A stretch of 64,000 nt of DNA from Dichetophora obliterata (GCA_963920525.1 OY986438.1:125246920-125310919); one strand, 5' to 3'; shown: positions 10,858 through 25,800, counted from the stretch's first letter. The notes: a model not told the origin generated them from the sequence alone. Numbers and translations: made by a program.

Positions 10858-13020
10858 ATTAATCACTGCTTCACAACTAGCAAGCTACATAAGAAGAAAT
10901 GATTCTGATAAATTTTATCAAAATCCCATCCTCATCAATCGCAATTGACTTAGCCGTCATTATGGGCGTACAAACTTTATACTCACTTACACTGGAAAAC
11001 TGAAAGCTAGGCTGACTTAAGGCATTTGATAATTTATTAGAACTATTAACACTAGCTAATATTATTGCTTAAGAAGAAGTAGTTAGAAGCATCAAGAAGC
11101 AAGGGTATGTTACCTATACCAAGATTTTAAAAATTTTTCCAGTATGGTCCAATTTTTTGGATGGAAGAGAGGTTTTTTTATTTTTCGGATCAAATAGGTT
11201 ATAGCATGTTGAAAGTCTATAAAACTAAGACATTTCGTACCACTATTAAGTTCTCCCAATGTTTCGGACATGAAACATTTGAACGACAACCGTCCGAGTA
11301 GGAAAATGTCTTGCAAAAAGATTGTTAAGATTATTTGAAATTGATAAAACTTTTTCATCAACACTCGCACAGAAGCAGACTTCGTTTCAGGGAGTAAAAC
11401 GTGCATCGTGGTTTAAGGCCTAAAAATCAATGCAATTTATTTCAGAGTAGTATATTGTTTTTGATATAAACATCTGAGATAATTTTATATCCAAAGTGCA
11501 AAAAATTAAATCATGATCAGAAAGAGAGAACAAATTTGTAGTTTCAAAATGTTATTTTTTTAACTTAGATTCTGAACATGAATATATTCTTCTTAAGTTT
11601 TGAAAAATTTCCATAATTATGGCATCAAGCTTATGGCTATTTCTCGAAAACTATAGATGTTTCAGTACAACGCATTTTTTATGAAAAGTCGTTGATTAAT
11701 AAAAAGAACGGTATACGAAAGATTTTTCGAAAATATGTTGTACGTATATCTAGTATATTGAAATAAAATTGCAATTTTTATGTCATCAAAGTTATTTCGA
11801 TATCTTGAAAACTACAAATTTTCTCAATATAACACATTTTTTTTTAGCCTTAGAATGAGAAAAAAACCGATTGGAATTTCAATTTTTGAATTTGCAAACA
11901 AACATCTCCGCCATTTTCAAATCGATGTTCATCAAATTTCCTTTGTCTGAAAGGTCATTTAAGAGAAATTGGAGAAATGAGGAAAGATTTACCGTTACTT
12001 CTCCAATTCAATGTCTTATTTGTTTTCACAAAACCTCCAAGTTTTATTTTTGGGAGGACAAAAGTTATTTTTAAGGACAAAAGTTATTTTTGTTGTAATT
12101 TTTTTTTTCCTTCCATTTCCATTTTCCCCACTCTTTCATATGACATATCATTTATCTGCAAAAATTGCTTCATTTTAACACATAATTCAATAAATAGTTT
12201 CTATCATTAAAAATCATGGGCTACTATTATTTTTTGGATAAAATTTTTTTTTTTTTTGTTATATTTTTTAAAATGTTCTACAACTTAAAAATAATTTCTA
12301 ACTTTTTTCGCTGTTGCGTTGAAATTGCGTTGGAATTGCGCTGACCAAGTGTGGAAAAGGCCTAACTTATGATAGTTTAAACATTAAATGTGTTGAAAAG
12401 TGATAATATTGTAGGTAAAACTATCTTTAAAGATATGAAAAATCAAATCTCAAAAACTTAACCTTATAGAAAAAACTAATTATAAATATAGACTTAGCAC
12501 GTTTAAATCATTATATTGGAACTATTTCCATTTGAAGGAGGATTGGACAACTAACTAGGGTAATTGGCATTAATTTCTGTGCAAATAACTTTAAAACGTG
12601 CTTAACACATTTGAGCACTGTTAAAAACAAATTCTATTAAAGTTTAGCTACATACACAGATTGTTTATCTATGTTAAATAGTTGCACAATTTGAGTGATT
12701 TGATTGATCATGATTGTTGCGATGAAATTGACAAACGTATTTATTCTAAACTAATTAAAACCGCATAATTGAGTAGACGTTCGATTTAGCGTGCTGTTGT
12801 TTATTCAACGTTCGGACATGCAACTTATTTACATACACGTCAACATCAACAAAGTCGCAGCATGAAACGCAGATACATAAAACATTTGAACGTTTGAAGT
12901 GGTTGAAGTATTGACAAATGCGGTTTAACACCTTTCAGTCAGTTGTTGCTCATGACAGCTGCTGGGAAAACTATGATTTAAGTATCTGAACTTCATTAGA
13001 GATTTGTTTGTTTGGAATTT
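10858..13020. other. Gene-free AT-rich stretch
   Basis: I see no recognisable coding sequence. A weak open minus-strand frame at 11406-11110 has no motif I know. Two similar passages (near 11630 and 11780) share wording around tttctcgaaaactatag and look like degenerate repeats. Confidence 0.4.
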
Positions 13021-13708
13021 TTTATTTTGTATGATATTTCTTTTAATGGAACGTTAAATATAAACGATTTAATGGTAACTCAATTAGGTTTAGCAATATG
13101 TTGTTGCCTTTTTTAAGTTATAGTAATTACAATTTCTAATTTTTAAAGTTAATATGTTTGTGCTTTGAAGATAAATACTCGTACTTATATTTGTTTTCAT
13201 TTTATGACAATCTCATTGCTGATCAGCTCCAAAGATGGCCTGATTAGTGGGTACTTTAACAATCCAGCGCTGCAAAGCTAGTGGTCGCAACATACCGGAA
13301 ATGGCCAGAGAACATCCGTTTACGTGAGTTTTGCTAAAGGGAAATATATCGATCCAACTGTTTTAATGCAATGCACGGTGATGGCAGCATGTAAAATATG
13401 TAAATGCATTTGTAGTTTAACGTTTCTAATTAAGCATATAAAAACTACAAAAATATTTATAGATAAACAATAATATCATATCGACGGTTAAGTCAAGCCC
13501 AAAATATATACAAAACATTTACTATAAGCTATGTATATATAAAAAACATATATATAAAAAAAAACAAAATGTGCATGACGCATACAGCAGCGTCAACATC
13601 AAACAAACTAACATGAAATGCAATTTAAAGGTATTCCAAAATATTTGTTGTCTAACAAAGCAAAGTTAAATGGTGAACTTTGCAAAACAGCGCGCTCGCT
13701 TTACTTTA
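13021..13708 (-). other. Rh50: Probable Rh50 3' untranslated region
   Basis: No gene is recognised downstream of the Rh50 stop. The minus strand carries an AATAAA hexamer at 13026-13021, which could mark the polyadenylation site about 690 nt past the stop. This is a guess from a short motif in AT-rich DNA. Confidence 0.3.
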
Positions 13709-13806
13709 CTATTGCTCCTTATGTTCAGGCACCTCCCAGTACAATTCATCCTGATGGTGCTCCTCCTTGTTCAGCTTGCGAACATTAGTGTATTTGAGCA
13801 GAAGAC
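13709..13806 (-). CDS. Rh50: Rh50 exon G (C-terminal tail and stop)
   Basis: This exon is 98 nt long. After acceptor atctttag it completes the Gly codon and encodes the charged cytoplasmic tail [20 protein letters not shown] through VPEHKEQ to a TAG stop at 13711-13709. The tail is short and hydrophilic, as in other Rh proteins. Confidence 0.9.
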
Positions 13807-16800
13807 CTAAAGATGAACGAACAAAAAGAACAAAATGTAGATGAGATGAAGCTGCTTTGATTTTTCATTAGCGTTTTGTACAATTAGCACAGCCCGCAGA
13901 TTTAAATACTTACCCGTCAGTATGCCACCCACAATGGCAATGGCCAAAGTCAGTCCTATGCCATAGAGTTGAAAGACGGCCTGGTTGGCTGCGGTGCGGT
14001 CGTAACCCTTTGTTGGAAATTATTTACATTTTAAATTCCTATTCTATTTACTTTTACCCTAATTGCTTGGCATCAACTTACGCCGAGTATCATTTCCATT
14101 GTTTTAGTACTGTTGTGGATATCTCCATCATTTTCCATCGCCTGTTGTTCCATCTTGGCACTACTAGCCATTGCCGGAAAGATGGCAGTCATTTCTGACT
14201 TGTACGATTCCAGAGTCACCATGGATGCGTAGATGGCCGAAGCTATGGCAGAGATGAGTGCCGGCATACCGTGCAGATTGTGAACACCGCAAGTGTCGTG
14301 AATACGTAATGCGGAGTGCATCAGGGGCTGCGTTTAAACCACACAAAAAAGTAATAAAAGGTTGCATTAAACTTTTCATTAATAACTAAATGTTCATAAA
14401 AATACATCTAAAAATAATTCTTAGAGATACATCTGTGAGAAAAAATGCAAAAGGTATTATATAAAGTTGAACCCAGCTGAACTTTTGATCGCCACTTAGT
14501 CACAAAAGTTTTCTAGTTAGAAAACAACTTTCATTCTATGAATTAAAAATCATCATTCTTTTCATTTGAAGTTTTACACAAGAAATTACTTATGTTTTCA
14601 TATACTTGTACCATAAAATCACATCTTCAGATAAATTTCTATTAAATATTAAGCCACAAACCAAGGTGCCTCCTCCGAAACAAAAAAAAAACACCAAAAA
14701 ATGCACTAGGTGCCTCCTCCGAAACAAAAAAAAACAAACATTTGGTGCCTCTTTCGAAACAAAAAAAAAAACACCAAAAAATGCACTAGGCACCAAAACT
14801 AATTTTTCTTGAGCCAAAAATTTCTCAACTAACTAAATTTGGTGAAAAAAGCAACAAGTTGGCAACAGTGCAAACAGCATACGCAGAATTTTTTATTATC
14901 AACTTTTGAGAAAGTAAAAAATGTTCATAAGAAAACTTTAAAACGTGCATCACGTGTCTCGAGTAATATGTTTTATTTTATTTTGTTCGGATTCAGAGAC
15001 CCAAAATTACTAAAAAACTAAGAAAACGGACAGAATTTTAATAAAATTGCTGTAGACCTGTCTTATTAACCCTACGGTCCATAACCACCTGGACGAACGG
15101 GAGTCCATAACCAGGGTACCCGGGTACCCTAGTGAAGTTCTTTCGTTTATATTCAAATAAAATAATATATATATGCACAGATTATTAGAAACGCTTAATT
15201 TTCACATCTCAACTGTACAAATTTCATGTTTGTAAGATAAAATTGGTTTCTATGGGCATTTTCTAAAAGTGAACAGAAACTGGTTTTATATTTCTGTTTG
15301 TGTTTTTAGGTAGCAAATGTTGTGTTTGTATTTTTTGTGTTTTTTTTTGTTTGTGTTTTTAGGTAGCAAATGTTCAGCTACGGTAGAAAAAGAATACATT
15401 TCAATGATTTCGTCAGTATAAGTTGAACAGTTGAACAATGAAGTTGAAGAAAAATTAACCGCAAAATAGAATATTTAACTGAAAGACAATATATGCGTTT
15501 GAGTGAAGAAGCCAGAAGCATATATATTGGGTCTATACTTGATAATATGACTGTGGATGACGACGCTTTAGAGCCAATTGAGGAAGAAGGAGAGGTATTT
15601 ACGGGAGAAGTGCAAGACTCAGAGTGTGAAGACAATGACAACGAAATTCCAGCTGCTATTGACACGCCAATGCAAATTGAGCAAGATGTATTTGAAGATG
15701 AAAGTGACAGCGAAACTGATATGGTTGAAGAAAATGCACCAACATCAAGCAAAACAGAAAGTATGATTGCACGTGATGGTACTCAATGGCAACCAACACC
15801 ACCTGTTTGTCTACAAATAAGGAGTCACAACATCGTAAGAACTCGCAGTGGTTCATTACGAATGACGGAAAGTATAGCTGGTATGCAATGCTTCAAGAGT
15901 TATTTTACAATAGAAATGGTCAATATAATCGTGCGTCATACCAACAAAAAAGCCAATTCAACTCATGATTCCTACAATGCAGCAAACCCAACAAAGCATC
16001 AATTGAAGTGGAAGGATACGACAGTGGCAGAAATATACGCATTCATTGGAATGCTGATAATGGCAGGCGCAAATCATTCCAATGATGAAAATGCAAGGGA
16101 ATTATGGACGCAATTGTCTCATCCTCTATTTCGTGCAACAATGGGATTAAACCGCTTCTGGGATCTTATTCGTTTTATACGTTTTGATGACGCGAGAACA
16201 AGAAACGAGAGGCAGGGCACAGACAAAGCTGCTCCAATACAAGATATATGGATAATGTTGAACGCCAATCTCGCAAAATATTATGTGCCTACAGAAAATT
16301 TAACAATCGACGAACAATTGTATCCGTACCGCGGCAGAACAAAATTTACCCAGTATATTCCATCGAAGCCTGCGAAATACGGGATCAAGGTATGGTGGAT
16401 ATGCGATGCTAAAAATTCATATCCTCTTCATGGCCAAATATATACTGGCAAACAAGACAGTGGTCGCAAAATCGGTGTAGGCGAAAGAGTAGTCAGAGAT
16501 TTGGTTGGGCCATACCACAATAGCGGACGTAATATCGCCATGGATAATTTTTTTACGACGCTGCCACTGGCAAAGCAGCTGATATCTGTCAAATTTAGCA
16601 TTGTTGGAACACTGCGGCGAAACAAAGCCTATATACCAACAGAAATGAAAGACGATAAGAGTTGGACCGTTGGGACAAGCAAATTTGGTTTCCACGAGAA
16701 GGTGACTATGGTTTCATACAAACAGAGGAAAACAAATTCCGTAATATTGTTGTCGACTCTGCATGATGATGCAACTGTAGAAGAAAACGGCAAACCAGAA

Positions 16801-19800
16801 ATCATCAGTTTTTATAACAAATCGAAAGGTGGCGTGGATGTTATGGACCAGACGCTTCGGGAGTATACCACACAGAGACACACAAAAAGGTGGCCTTTGT
16901 CGTTTTTGTACAATATGCTCGATGTTAGTGCTTTCGCGGCATACACTATATTTTATGATAATAACAGAACTGTTCCATATCAAACAACACGGAGAAAACG
17001 CTTTTTGCGTAAACTTGCTGGAGATTTGTGTGCGCCAATAATAGAAGAAAGATTAGCTAATCGCCAAGTAACGCGCCATTTTTCCACCAAATCAGCCATT
17101 GAGAGCTTTTTGGGAAGACCAGTGGAGACGGTAACCTATACCGAGCAACCATCTACTTCTACGGCGGCTTCTACTGATGGCAGGAAGCTAATAACAGGAT
17201 GCTGCTATTTGTGTGCTTTTTTGCCAGACAACAGGAGAAGAAAGACGAGAAAAGTCTGCAAACTTTTGCAAGAAATCAATTTGCGATCAACATACTCAAA
17301 CAATATCAAAATGTTTTCCATGTTTCAACAATGACTCAACATAAGACATCAAATATTAGAAATAAGTTAAAATGAATAAAATATAAATAATTTAACTAAA
17401 AAACAATTACAGTTCATTTTTTACACATCAATAAACATTTTGAAACAAAACAAAAATAAAACAAACGTTTTTTCTTTGAAATATTAGGTAATTTTCACTA
17501 AGGTACCCCGGTACCCTGGTCATGGACCCCTGTATGCAAAAACATTAAACTCATTTTTTTGTTAATATATATAATCAAATTTGATAAACTTTTTTCTAGT
17601 CTCTAAGTTCAGCCGAAATCTCTGATGATCCGGAGTTTCATGTTGATATCTTCAATAATAAAGGAACAGCAGCACTTTAAAGTTCAAAAAAGTACCCGCG
17701 TACCCAGTTATGGACCGTAGGGTTAAGTAGAAAGTCAATTCAAGTAAGAGAAGTTGTCCGAACTGCTTGCGGTTGCGGAGTGTTCAGTGTTGAAATGGTG
17801 TTGATATGTGACTTTTTTCCAATTTAATTTAAGCAAAACAAAATTGGTTTCACATAGTATGTTGTCACTTCTGTAGTCAATAACGATAAAGCTCTAGAAG
17901 CGAATACGTGACAAACAGCAGTGTAGTTAGGCCGATCCGGTGGTAATGGGTTGGTTGGCTAGATATTAGCGCTGCCTCTAAAATATTAAATAATTTTTTT
18001 CTTACAATAGAACAAAACTAAAAAAAAATATATTTTTAATTTTTTACAAACAATTAGCTCAAAATCTACGGCTGTTATCGTGTCAACAGACGGACATACA
18101 GTCTTACAAACTTTTTTAAAAAGTTGATATACCACCTACAATTGTATGTGTGGTAACATTGAACGTATTTAAATAATATTTTCTATTCAAATTACATATT
18201 TTATGTAAATTGAATCAAGTCTTACCGCTTTGATGGACCCATTGCTTATGCATAACAATCTTAGGCAAGCAAAAGCTGAATATCGGGCACAATGTGTGCT
18301 TAAGCATACTTAAACTAGGTTGTTCAATAAGTTTTTATAATTACACGAAGTGTCATGTAGATCTGACCACTCAGTCTTATATTTATAGCTGTTCAAAGAA
18401 GACGTGTTGCAGTGTTTTTTTAACATGGAAAAAATGAAGTATCGCGCAGTAATTGAATTTTTATTTTTGAAAGGTGTACTACCAAAAGAAATTCATGAAC
18501 AATTTTTTGAAGTGTATAAAGACTCTACACCTTCACTTGCAACAGTGTACAACTGTTTTGCAGTGCTCCCAACTTAGGGGTTTTCTCCTAAATTCAGGGT
18601 GATAAAAAGTGGAATGGCATTTTGATAGGGGTTTTATAGTTTTAGGGGGTTTTTTAATGACTTTTTAATAATCTTAGGCATTGAATAAACTAATTTACTA
18701 CAAATTTTTTGAAGTTACTTTGATTTTACTATAGATTTACTCTGCAACATTTTCCCTGTTTCATTACGTGCTAGTTACCATGGTATAAGAAAACAAGGTG
18801 AACGTGACGTCTCTATCTTTTGCTAAAGCTGTCAAACTTGTGAATGAGTGAAAGAGACAAAAAGTTAATTTTGTATGGTTTGGTAACTCAAGTGTTTCAT
18901 TTTTACTATAAAAATTCAAAATTGCGTTCACCTTGAATAAAAACCGAAGTAACCGATTTTTTTTAAGCATTAAATAATTTATAAATAGAGATTATAACAA
19001 AATGTTAATTGATGTTTTTTTGGAGGGGGTGGGGGGATTTCCCAGTAATTGTATCGATTTTAGGGGTTTTTGACTAAAGCTTTAGGGATAAATCTTTTTG
19101 GGAGTTGGTAACACGCTGAGTTTAAGAGTGGTCGTACAAATCTTGAAGACGATCCACGTCAAGGACGTCCAAAAAGGGCATCAACACCAGAAATCATAGC
19201 AAAAATACAGGATATGGTTTTGGAAGATCGTCAATTGACTGAGTGAGATTTAGTAGAAGCCGTAGACATCTTAATAGGTAGTGTGAGCAATATTTTAAGT
19301 TAAGTTTTGGGTTTCAGAAAGGCGTGTACACAATAGTTGCCGCATTCGCTAACAATATGACAAAAACACAGTCGAATGACACTTTCTCAGCAACATTTGG
19401 AGCATTTTAAAAAAAATGAAAAGGATTTTATACGTCGATTCACCACTATGAATGAGACTTGGGTCTACCACCATGATCTTAAATGAAAACAATCAAAACA
19501 GTTCGTTTTCAAAAATCTGCACAGAAGGTTATGGGATTACTTTTTTCGGATACAAAAGGGATTTTGCTGGTGCATTATCTACAAACTGGAAACACAATTA
19601 ATTCTGAATATTATTGCAACCTTTTGGATAAGCTCAAAAAAAGTAATTTTTCATCAAGAGAACGCACAGTGTGTGTTTTTTCGAATTTGGCGTAACAAAA
19701 TTTATATTTCCAATGTTTTGTTTTGGAATTTGTTTTGCAACATTATAATATTTTAGGAATACATTTAAGATAGATGAGCATAAGCAGCGGGACCACGGGT

Positions 19801-22800
19801 CCTATGCCCCTCTCTCCTTCCTAATTCCTAATTTGATTTGAATTACAATAAAATGTTTTTAACTATTTGTATTAGTTTGGGCCGATTTGATGAAATCATG
19901 ATTGTACAAATTTTACCTATTTGAGGACAAAAAAGGGATTCCAGAGCATATTTTTTCTTCATCATTTTGACTTTTTTGTAATTTTTCAACATTTTTGTAC
20001 TGAAGCTCCCCTTGTGGTTCATTTTTTTTGGAAATCTGATATCAAAATAAAATTCCTTGGCTTTGCAAAATTTTAACGATATCGATCCGTCAAAAACGAA
20101 GTTGCAGCACTATATATCAATAAAGTTATATGAATATAATAGTACCAATTGAAATATGTGTATATAAAATTTTTTTCTTTTTCGAACTACTTCACTGTGT
20201 TAATATTCAAAGTGCTGTAACTTCTTTTTCGACCAATGGATTTCGGTAAAATTTTGCAAAGTAATTATTCATGAGCCAAGGAATTTTATTTTGGCGTCCA
20301 AAAAACGGCTCTTTTGAATATAGCAAACATCTCTCTTCTACGTATAGGTCAGTAGCTTTGCTAGAAAAAAAAGATGATTGTTTACAGACCCGGCGGTCTG
20401 TTGGCACATAAAACTCTTTGTTTGTGTTGGTGTTTAAATTTGTCAATAAAATAAATGCACTTTCATCGTGAAGATATTTGAAGAACATTTTTGCGGTTTT
20501 TCTGAAGTTATAACTTTGATTTTTTTTTTTAATTTTTGGATGTATGTAAAAATGAATTAGGTTACAAATATCAATATTTTTCCATTTTTTTTTTTTCAAA
20601 AATTAGAAAGAACATACCTTGATTACAACTATCCATTGTCAAGCAGCTGTATAAATCTGTTAAAAATAACAATTTCGTCATTGTATTCAAGCGAGCAAAA
20701 TCTACTAATAAAAATGCTCGAATGTAGCAAGCACGACGTAGCGTTTGTATGACGAATAACACAAAAAGGAGTTTTTCCTGCACTGTTCATACGGTTCATT
20801 AACTATATGTAGCACAAATGATTTCCAAGGGATTTAGTTTTTTTTTTTTTGAATTTGTTACTCCAGATTTGAAAAAACTTACACTGTACAACGCACCTGA
20901 ATTGTACCAACATCCACACTGTTCGTCAGATCTAGCTCCCTCTGACTTCTGGCGGTTCTAACATCTCAAAAAATGCATGCGTGGAAACGATTCTCATCAA
21001 ACGAAGAGCTATAGCAGCGAAAGAAGAGTAGTTTGGAGACCTTTCGAAAGGCCACTACAGGGATGGAATCCGTTAATTAGAGGATCGTTGCAACAAGTGT
21101 ATTGAGCTTCTGTGAGAAAATACTGAATAATAAAAAGCATTTCAAGCCATAAAATTATGTTGTTTATTTCTTTTCTAGAAACTGATTTTCTTCATCAACA
21201 TTTTCTTTTTGTTTTTATATAGGAAAATAAAAAATTCTAAAAAAAGTTAGCTTTTATAAAAAATGAGCAAATGAAATGTTTATAGTAAAAGTTGGGCAAC
21301 CTGGTAAAAAAAACAGAAATATCAAAAATGTACCCAAAATTTCACTTTAATACCTTTTCAACGGTACCTTATTCATTAAAATCGGATAATAAACAACAAA
21401 GAAACGTTTTATTGAAAATGACCCCATTCTCACGATTTTTTATTTTGTACAAAATTGGCAAAGCAAGCAATTTTAGTTCTTATAATTTAAAAACGAGCCA
21501 TAAGTCAAAATTTTTGCCAAATCAAAAGGCATGAATACTTTGAATGGCCGTTTATTGAGTTTCCTGTCAATATTATGGAAAACTAAAAATTCACAAATAA
21601 ATTGTGGAAAATGTGGAATTAAAGACCAGGAACAACTAAGGGCTAGAAATGCTTGCCGAGGTAAGGCATAACACTAGCCTCGGTTAAAAGCAATTCAAAT
21701 TGTCTTTCACTGTTGTTTCGCCCAATCAATAATTCATATATGGTTGCAATCAATTCCTCTAAATAAATCAATCCCTTTCCTTTCAGGTCAAAGATCAAAC
21801 CTTGTTTATATGAGGCGCATGCCTCGGTTCTTTGATCTTTAAAAAAAAAATGTATTTCTTAATATTTCTATCAGAAACGTGGTACACAGCGTTTATATTT
21901 TATTATTTCGACTATAAAAAAGCTCGTTATGTCGCTGCTATTATTTCGCACACAGCTATATCTGAGCTGAACTTTTTTTATGCTATATAAGTAATTATGT
22001 TAAATTTAAAATAATGGTGCTACTCACGACACTAATTTACGTTTAATTGTCATCGTGTTGAAGAAAAAGTAATACAACAACTGACACACAAACCTCATGC
22101 CTAACACACTAGCCACCTTTGTTCATAAAACTATTTTGAAAAAGCTCAAAAATTCATTTGTGTGCTTTTGATAAATGCTTAAGGTTGGCAACGCAAACAA
22201 ATACATATTTATTTCGATGAAGGACTCTTTACACTCACATGCATAAGTTTGCATCTAGAGTTCCACTTAAACAATACATCTAGTATTTATGTATGTTTGT
22301 ACATACATACTAAAGTACTTATACTAGCATAAGCTTACATACCCACGTACACCCTCAAAATCCTTGTACATACACAAACACTCATTTATACATTTTAACA
22401 TTCTGAATTGAGTACGCCTTTGGGAACAATTTGCATTTTCAACTAATTTAATTTAACTTAATAAATTATTCAATATCAACAAATGTTTTTGAAATTGCAT
22501 TCATTGGATTCACTTCGGCAGAAGCAATTGTCAATTTTATATAGAGCACAAATGGTATGCATACAAAAAGAAAAAAAAAATTAAAACAGCAAAAATAAAA
22601 TAAAAAGATTGGTATTTATTCAGAATTCCGTAAATAATTAAAATAGTAAATTTCAGCCTTGTAAAAATGCTACGGAATAACGTAGATATTTGATTGATAA
22701 ACATTTATAAGGGCTATACTACTATGTATTTGATAGAAACATATACAATCCAATAATAAAATTAATGTTTAAATTTATTTGCGATGATATGGCAACTCTA

Positions 22801-25800
22801 ACACAATTCTATGCTCTACCTTTTTTATTTTATAAAATTGTATTTTTTGATTCTATTTTTTTTTTTTTAATATTCAAGCTTACCTACCTTTACTTCAAGC
22901 GGAATGAGACATATTTTTAGCATATCATATTATATTTATATATTCCTATAACATATTTTTTGTGCTCTAAATTTTATACAATATATCTAAATTTTGTAAC
23001 AGGATATATAGGGTGCCAGGAAGTAACCCCATAATTTTTTGCCGAAATCGAAAATGTTCAAATCTGAGCTCATAGGAATTAAGAAAAATGTCCATTCTTG
23101 CGATTTAAGTAAAAACCATTCAAAAATTATAATTTTTGGGGGTGCTGTGAGCCTCAAAAATAAGCGAAACGCCTCAAACCACCGTACCCTCGTATATGCT
23201 ATATCTTTATATGTTTTCTATGTAAGGTTAAATTTTATTTACTTAACCTTGGTCCAACGTTTCACAAAAGTCATTATTCTACGTTAAAATGTACAATCAT
23301 GTTACTACTTGAGTGTATTTTATTTAAAAAAATTTCTTTGAAGGAAAAAATTCTGCTTCATATGTTAAAGTAAATACAGTAATACCTCGATATACGTTTT
23401 AATTCGTTCCGGAAAAAGTTGACGTATATCGAAACGACGTAAATTGATATTTAACTTTTTCATATTGGTATGAAAATCAGTTTATTTAATATTGAATCAG
23501 AACAAAAAAACTGGAGCGATGAGCGGCGCGTTTATACCCGCTTTGCGTTAACGCTGATTTTTCATTCCTAAATAAGATCCTTATGTCAGATGTTGTCAAA
23601 AAGTGTTTACCATATAGGCCGCATTCAGCGGACTCAACATTTATGAACTGTTATAGTAGCGATAACTTAGTGAGCGATTTTTTTATTTGAATGTATTGTG
23701 ACTCTAAAAGTTAGAAAAGTAAATTAATACAAACAATGTAATAATCAATAAATAGTTTAATAGCAAATTGTACCATTCAGCAAATTTAAACACAACAGTT
23801 GCCAGCTGTTGACTCCGCTGAATGCGGCCATAGCAACTAATGACAAATTTTTCACAGAACTTACAATTTCATCGTTTTTTGCAGCCAACTTTACTTCCTA
23901 AAGCCAAGCGCGTCGGAAGCTAATTTCATCTTGGGGGGCAGTAGAAATGGGGGGTGAAAAAAAATCACCAAAATTTCTTAAAAGCAACATGAATATGAGT
24001 AAACAAATTTTTTATTTTAGTTTCAAAATAAAAAAAAAAAATAAAAAACTTTATAGAAAATATTAAAATTTCATTATTTTTAAAAAATTTTCCGATCATG
24101 GTTGCCACTTGCTTATTTTTTGTTGTACCAAATTCTCCGAAAAAGTTTACCAAATAGGAAAAAATTTACCAATTTTTTTTTAATATAATAATTTGACAAC
24201 ATTTATTATAATAATTCACTGGAGGTATATCTGTTTACATACCAAACATAACAAAAATATTAAGTTATGTTATACGCTATTAACAAAATAATAAATACAT
24301 CAAAATAGTTCTTTCGCTGGCTAAATATAATTAGATTCATTGCTTTCGACACACACTTTTTTAGAGAGCTTTATGTTGTTAAGTGTTTTAGTTATATTCC
24401 AATTTATTTCTAAGCTTAGTTTTAATCAGGCTAAAATAAAAAAATTTGGTTCAGCAGCTGCTGAGCTGTGTGGAAGGCACATCAGACTATTTACAAAATT
24501 GATAAAATCATTAAAACAAATTTCCCCCAATCCATTCTTCACGACCCAGAATTTTTCTCAAAATACCCAAATATTTTCCCAACGTCATTACAATTTTAAA
24601 AACTAATATTTGACACCTGAACAAGATATTTCTGAGTCACAATAACGTCAGGGTAGCATTCTATGAGATGATATTTTAATATGAATTATTGAATTATGGC
24701 AATAAAGAAATTTTGTTTTCTGACATAACTTGTGAAGATGTTATTATATTCAAAACATTTAGATCTTCTTCACCTAAATCGAACTTGTCTTTAATTTGTT
24801 TTAGAATATCTTTGTTAATAAAAGACAAATTTTCTGATTGGAGATATTTTTCTGCTTAAGTGGAAATTCTCACAAAAAAATCCTCAGTCTCAAAAAATGT
24901 GATTTTTAATATATATGAAAAGAAAAGCATGTAAGCTTTCAACTTTTAGAACTTAATGGAATGAAAGTTCCACTAAACCTAAGTCTGAACATTTCTCCAG
25001 TGGTACCAAATTTCGCTTTTTGTAACAAGTTGTTAAATTGTAAATATTTTACGAAATGTACACAGAGAGAAAAAGTGGTTTTTATGTCAAAAGTAGCGTT
25101 TGACTGTAATTTTTGAAAAAGAACTGTTGATTTAAAAATTTTACTTTCAATCTAACAAAAATTCTTTTAACTAAATGATTTTCTAAATATATCAACGTTT
25201 GAAATTTACGTTTGAATTGAATGTCTAAAAATTTGATATTTCAGTGGTTATTTCAAATAAAAGAAAAATCAAAGCAAACGTGGATGCATTTCATTCAAAT
25301 TCAATTTTTATTAAGTCAAATAAAAAAAGTCAAAGTCACTGTTCAAATTTTTATAGTTAAGTTTTTAAACGAAAATCACGTTCAAACAAACATTTATAGG
25401 ATTGACTCAAACACTTTAACGTTTGACTTCATTTTTAAAAAACGTACAAGAATTTCGAACAAAAAGCCCGCGTGTTTGAATCAAACGTTCCAACGTTTGA
25501 CTTTTCTTTATACAAACAGAAAGCTTATTCAACCCAAACATATCGCGTTTGTTCGAAATGTTCGTATGTTCAAATTTTACAGTTAGAAATCGATTTGGTA
25601 TACGTAATTTTTTCTTTTGTTCTTTTATTTAGTTTCCTTGTTGTCGATGGTTAACTCGTAAAAATTAGTTTGTTCGTAGGTATTAAAGTAAATAGATGAA
25701 TATATATTAAATTCAGTAACTTTAAACATTTACGTGAAACATAGTCTAAGTGAATGTGTGTGATTAAAACAAATAAAAATAATATCTTCAAGAAAAAATA

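Larger units (their letters stand above)
18316..21201 (+). mobile_element. mariner remnant broken by two insertions
   Basis: The left end resembles a mariner terminal repeat (taggttgttcaataag at 18316). Transposase pieces follow in order. The N-terminus [17 protein letters not shown] is at 18425, [20 protein letters not shown] is at 19119, and NETWVYHHD is near 19450. [18 protein letters not shown] is near 19529, and the C-terminal SDLAPSDFW box is near 20930. The first catalytic Asp (normally DET before WV) is Asn here, and stops are frequent. The right terminus near 21201 is only weakly similar to the left one. Insertions occupy 18561-19118 and about 19683-20850. Confidence 0.75.

Noticed and set aside
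13200..13330. Less AT-rich patch downstream of Rh50 that might be an exon of a neighbouring gene
   Set aside because: No frame reads as a recognisable protein on either strand and no splice pair fits.
16417..16983. Minus-strand frames inside the piggyBac transposase
   Set aside because: They are antisense shadows of the real transposase frame.
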